Shown here in pieces: positions 13,176 to 14,461 of a stretch of DNA of 14,461 nucleotides. This DNA comes from Chloroflexota bacterium (GTDB lineage Bacteria; Chloroflexota; Chloroflexia; Thermomicrobiales; UBA6265), in NCBI GenBank assembly GCA_023423795.1, contig JAFAEX010000303.1, forward strand, positions 1 through 14,461. The letters run 5' to 3'. The translations under genes were made by a program, and so were the position numbers. The notes under the pieces were generated by a model, which was not told the origin of the DNA, did not search any database, and was given only the letters and a program-made list of their open reading frames with translations. Each line of letters opens with the position of its first letter. The first letter of the stretch is position 1.

Positions 13176-14461
13176 ATGAACCGCACCAGCCTGATCGGCC
13201 AGCCGCTGCCGCGGCACGACGCCCTCGCCAAGGTCACCGGCGCGGCCCGCTATCCGGGCGACTTGTTCACGCCGGGAACGCTGCACCTGAAGGTGGTGTT
13301 CGCCGGCAGGGCGCACGCGCGGATTCGCGGCATCGACGCCTCGGCCGCCCTCGAACGAGCGGGCGTGGTCGCCGTGCTGACCGCCCACGACGTGCCGTAC
13401 AACGCCTTCGGGCTGATCGACGCCGACCAGCCGGTGTTGTGCGCCGACGTCGTCCGGTTCCACGGCGACAAGGTCGCGCTGGTGGTCGCGGAAACGGCCG
13501 ACGCCGCCGAGGCCGCCGCCGCGCTGGTGCGGGTGGACTACGAGGACCTGCCGGCGGTCGTCGATCCGCGGGCGGCGCTGGAGCCGGACGCGCCGCTGGT
13601 GCACGCGACGCGGGGCACGAACCTGCTCTTCCGGCTGCCGATCCGCAAGGGGGACATCGAGGCCGGATTCGCCGCCGCCGACGTGGTGCTCGAAGGCGAG
13701 TTCGAAACCTCGTGGCAGGAGCACGCCTACCTGCAACCGGAAGCAGGCGTCGCGTGGGTGGACGACGCCGGCCGCGTGGTCGTCGAATCGGCCGGGCAGT
13801 GGCTGCACGAGGACCGTGCCCAGATCGCCAAAATGCTCGGGCTGGAGCACGACCACGTCGTGATCCGCTATGCGGCCATCGGCGGCGCGTTCGGCGGGCG
13901 CGAGGACCTGAGCGTGCAGCATCTGCTGGCGCTTGCGGCGTGGAAACTCGAACGCCGGGTCGGCATCGTCTGGACGCGGACGGAGTCGATCGTCGGGCAC
14001 CACAAGCGTCACCCGATCGCCACCCGCTGCCGCTGGGGCGCCACGCGGGACGGCAGGATCACGGCTGTCGAAGCCGAGGTCATCGCCGACGGCGGGGCGT
14101 ATGCCTCGACCTCGCAGGAAGTGACCAAGGTCGCCACGCTCTTCGCCACCGGCTGCTACGAGGTCGAGAACATCGCCGTCGAGGGGAAGGTCGCCTACAC
14201 CAACAACGTGCCCTCCGGCGCGTTTCGCGGGTTCGGCGCGCCGCAGGCCCACTTCGCCGCCGAGGTGATGATCACCCGGCTCGCCCACGCCATCGGCATG
14301 GACCCGGTCGAGTTCCGCCGCCGCAACGCCTACCGCGAAGGCAGCCTCGAACCGACCCGCAACCCGCTCCCGCCCGGCGTCTCGGCGCTCGCGGTGCTGG
14401 AACGCTGCGCGCTCGAAGTCGGGAGCGAGTCGAGGAGTCGAGGAGTCGAGGAGTCGAGGAG
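13176..14461 (+). CDS. xdhA: Xanthine dehydrogenase molybdenum-binding subunit, cut by the window end
   Basis: The first 428 codons of the molybdopterin subunit, which oxidises hypoxanthine/xanthine to urate; full-length proteins are usually about 750-800 residues. The N-terminal aldehyde-oxidase a/b hammerhead domain spans about 14-130 (RHDALAKVTGAARYPGDL). The Mo-binding region has QEHAYLQPEAG (181-191), GGAFGGRED (236-244) and AFRGFGAPQ (349-357, R351 at the usual substrate-binding Arg). These favour xanthine dehydrogenase within the CoxL/XdhA group, and the urate genes upstream agree. GGAG (13166-13169) lies six bases before the ATG. From residue 418 the frame reads into 8-base repeats (Glu-Ser-Arg-Ser-Arg-Gly-Val-Glu), which are not family sequence. 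Whether the gene continues intact beyond the window cannot be seen. Confidence 0.9.
   Translation, partial: MNRTSLIGQPLPRHDALAKVTGAARYPGDLFTPGTLHLKVVFAGRAHARIRGIDASAALERAGVVAVLTAHDVPYNAFGLIDADQPVLCADVVRFHGDKVALVVAETADAAEAAAALVRVDYEDLPAVVDPRAALEPDAPLVHATRGTNLLFRLPIRKGDIEAGFAAADVVLEGEFETSWQEHAYLQPEAGVAWVDDAGRVVVESAGQWLHEDRAQIAKMLGLEHDHVVIRYAAIGGAFGGREDLSVQHLLALAAWKLERRVGIVWTRTESIVGHHKRHPIATRCRWGATRDGRITAVEAEVIADGGAYASTSQEVTKVATLFATGCYEVENIAVEGKVAYTNNVPSGAFRGFGAPQAHFAAEVMITRLAHAIGMDPVEFRRRNAYREGSLEPTRNPLPPGVSALAVLERCALEVGSESRSRGVEESR
14427..14461. repeat. Octamer tandem repeat GAGTCGAG inside xdhA
   Basis: Four perfect units occupy 14427-14434, 14435-14442, 14443-14450 and 14451-14458, and a fifth begins at 14459 and runs off the window. 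Because 8 is not a multiple of 3, all three frames read the same 24-base cycle, and none contains a stop. A single copy of the same octamer also occurs at 11641-11648, just before the start of the fused FAD/FeS gene. Confidence 0.9.

Noticed and set aside
11604..14288. A very long open frame on the minus strand opposite allB/xdh genes (about 890 codons)
   Set aside because: It is antisense to three genes with clear catalytic motifs. Its product is Arg/His/Asp/Gly-rich with no domain, as expected for the mirror of high-GC codons, and it reads through the stop-free heptamers.

Overview
The window is high-GC bacterial DNA with all recognisable genes on the + strand. Most of it (about 4.3 kb to the end) is a nearly complete purine-to-glyoxylate degradation cluster. 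The gene set and the style of the flanking genes (exported SH3b/M23 protein, DUF892 protein, FAD oxidoreductase) would fit a Chloroflexota lineage such as Thermomicrobia. That assignment is inference only, and a high-GC actinobacterium is not excluded.

Left part (1-4235): a patch of 7-base tandem repeats, then an FAD-dependent amine-oxidase/protoporphyrinogen-oxidase-like enzyme (106-1449). Next come a 594-base non-coding stretch with dyads and a promoter candidate, a secreted triple-SH3b M23 endopeptidase (2044-3447), and a ferritin-like DUF892 protein (3635-4180). The last two genes are each followed, about 20 bases after the stop, by a very GC-rich hairpin. They look like separate units unrelated to purine use.

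Purine cluster (4360-end): malate synthase A, OHCU decarboxylase (uraD), urate oxidase, HIU hydrolase (uraH), allantoate amidohydrolase (allC), a VapBC-type toxin-antitoxin pair, allantoinase (allB), a fused FAD + 2Fe-2S xanthine dehydrogenase subunit, and the start of the molybdenum subunit (xdhA, cut by the window end). The gene order runs roughly opposite to the pathway: xanthine -> urate -> 5-hydroxyisourate -> OHCU -> allantoin -> allantoate -> ureidoglycine/ureidoglycolate -> glyoxylate -> malate. The step from ureidoglycine/ureidoglycolate to glyoxylate has no dedicated gene here, and no regulator or transporter is present.

Points worth attention. (1) The vapBC pair sits inside the catabolic cluster. 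It has its own 8-bp inverted repeat upstream, lower GC than its neighbours, and 4-base ATGA overlaps both between vapB and vapC and between vapC and allB, so allantoinase appears translationally coupled to a toxin gene. (2) Short tandem repeats of three kinds occur: 7-mers of the ACCC type at the left edge, 7-mers GAGTGCC/GGCACTC arranged as a large inverted repeat across the junction between the two xanthine dehydrogenase genes (encoding the C-terminal tail of the first), and 8-mers GAGTCGAG running inside the xdhA reading frame at the right edge.
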